64,000 nt of DNA from Dawidia cretensis. GTDB taxonomy: Bacteria; Bacteroidota; Bacteroidia; Cytophagales; Cyclobacteriaceae. The DNA is taken from NCBI RefSeq assembly GCF_018598175.1, contig NZ_JAHESE010000024.1:52805-116804 (forward strand), written 5' to 3'. The position numbers were made by a program, and so were the translations under genes. The notes under the pieces were generated by a model. The model searched no databases. It had not been told where the DNA came from and worked only from the letters and a program-made list of their open reading frames with translations. Positions 63,290-64,000 of this stretch are shown piece by piece (the first letter of the stretch is position 1; each line of letters starts with the position of its first letter).

Positions 63290-63676
63290 CTACAATGCTA
63301 CCTTTTTCCTGCTCCGTAACCACCCACCAATCCAGGCACTTGGCCACCCCAGTACAACCAGCGAAACCGGATACCAGTGCGGCGGTATATGCCACATCAC
63401 AATGGCGCCCACAATTCCCAGCACAAAACCTACGCCCGCCAGGATCATGGCATGCTTCATCGGCTTGTCCGGCGCCAGCGCTGCCGTGATATAGGCTCCG
63501 ATGGCCACGTATAGCTGCCGGTAGAGCACCACCAACAGAATGAAGCCGGTGCCGTTATCCGCAAAGGGCTGCTTCATGATGCCGGTGCCTTCCAGTAAGG
63601 CATCCGTCGCGCCCGAGAGCACAAAGACCGCGGCCAGTCCGGCCAACACGGCGCCAATACTTTTGAGTGTTTTCAT
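63290..63676 (-). CDS. Small four-helix membrane protein, unknown function
   Basis: A 128-residue hydrophobic protein with about four predicted membrane helices (IGAVLAGLAAVFVLSGATDAL; FILLVVLYRQLYVAIGAYITA; HAMILAGVGFVLGIVGAIVMW; VSLVVLGWPSAWIGGWL; each shown in part) and a basic end (RSRKKVAL). No family is recognised. It is probably an inner-membrane protein with no enzymatic motif. It lies 93 bp downstream of the DHFR-like gene on the same strand (transcribed leftward, upstream of it), but they may be separate units. Confidence 0.78.
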   Translation of the reverse strand: MKTLKSIGAVLAGLAAVFVLSGATDALLEGTGIMKQPFADNGTGFILLVVLYRQLYVAIGAYITAALAPDKPMKHAMILAGVGFVLGIVGAIVMWHIPPHWYPVSLVVLGWPSAWIGGWLRSRKKVAL

Positions 63677-64000
63677 AGAAGTTGGAGTTTATACAAACTT
63701 ACGATACTACGCGATCCACCGGACGCGGCATTTGTGACAACTATGGGCGGTGTTTAGGACAACCCTATACCAAAATCACGTTGTTGAAACAGCGGGTAGA
63801 ATAGGCCCCGTGGCCGGAACGGGTGCTATTTGGATGCGTGGTATACTTTACTGGCAATGACGATGTGGGTATTGTGTGTTTATGGTTGTGTAGGTTACGA
63901 CGGTACCGTGGGGGAGTCGGAAGACTCATATCTTTGGAAATAGAATCAGAACAGTTATTTTTTGTCAATACTAGCCGGTGGGGTACCTATTCGTAAGACT
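63677..64000. other. Gene-free end of window
   Basis: No supported gene on either strand. A small dyad GAGTC-GGA-AGACTC (63914-63926 region) resembles hairpin A of the repeat family but lacks hairpin B. Confidence 0.4.

Noticed and set aside
63914-63926. GAGTC-GGA-AGACTC hairpin as a fourth repeat copy
   Set aside because: Only a 5-bp stem is shared with hairpin A; the spacer and hairpin B are absent, so it could be chance.

Overview
This 64 kb window is ordinary chromosomal DNA from a member of the Bacteroidota, most likely a Cytophagales-type soil or freshwater bacterium (inference). The evidence is a type IX secretion sorting domain, DUF4136 and GIN-domain proteins, paired FtsX/MacB-type permeases, AddAB, and promoters of the Bacteroidota form (-33 TTTG, -7 TAnnTTTG, visible before the tRNA-Thr, peroxiredoxin and guaA genes). 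I see no insertion sequence, prophage, CRISPR array, rRNA or replication origin.

Layout. 0-7 kb: a LytS/LytTR two-component pair cut by the window edge, an alpha/beta hydrolase, tRNA-Thr(CGT), an Rrf2 regulator, a 1-Cys peroxiredoxin, a candidate sigma-54-driven 50-residue gene, an acetyltransferase, a SirB1-like protein and a SIMPL protein. 7-15 kb: an rpoN - PAP2-like - PaaG-like run on the minus strand, asnS, a double-domain UspA, DUF1003 and threonine aldolase genes, and a very small T9SS-sorted protein. 15-30 kb: an ABC ATPase/permease pair, hutI, a multi-sensor GAF/PAS protein without output domain, a guaA - periplasmic-binding protein - hemL operon, envelope proteins, menA and two tandem glutathione peroxidases. 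30-45 kb: cold-shock protein and RhlE-like helicase, a small SnoaL-like lipoprotein, addA-addB, and a coupled patatin / UPF1-like helicase / SMUG2-type glycosylase operon. 45-54 kb: two FtsX-family permeases, an unrecognised 506-residue protein, a GIN-domain protein and a lipase-like hydrolase. 54-62.5 kb: a Nudix-winged-helix regulator divergent from a secreted carbohydrate-degradation operon (GH3 glucosidase, ThuA/sugar dehydrogenase/cytochrome fusion lipoprotein, esterase). 62.5-64 kb: a RibD/DHFR-like protein and a small membrane protein.

The most notable unexplained signals are: (1) a three-copy, same-orientation intergenic repeat (51.5, 52.6 and 62.6 kb) forming two hairpins, with compensatory base-pair changes between copies; (2) a near-consensus sigma-54 promoter in front of an undescribed 50-residue basic protein, with a dyad at enhancer distance; (3) a Nudix-type regulator whose catalytic Nudix box is degenerate, beside two palindromes upstream of the GH3 operon; (4) five CTAG tetranucleotides in 64 bp after asnS. 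No clear new multi-gene system is evident; the patatin-helicase-glycosylase operon is the best candidate for one and remains speculative.
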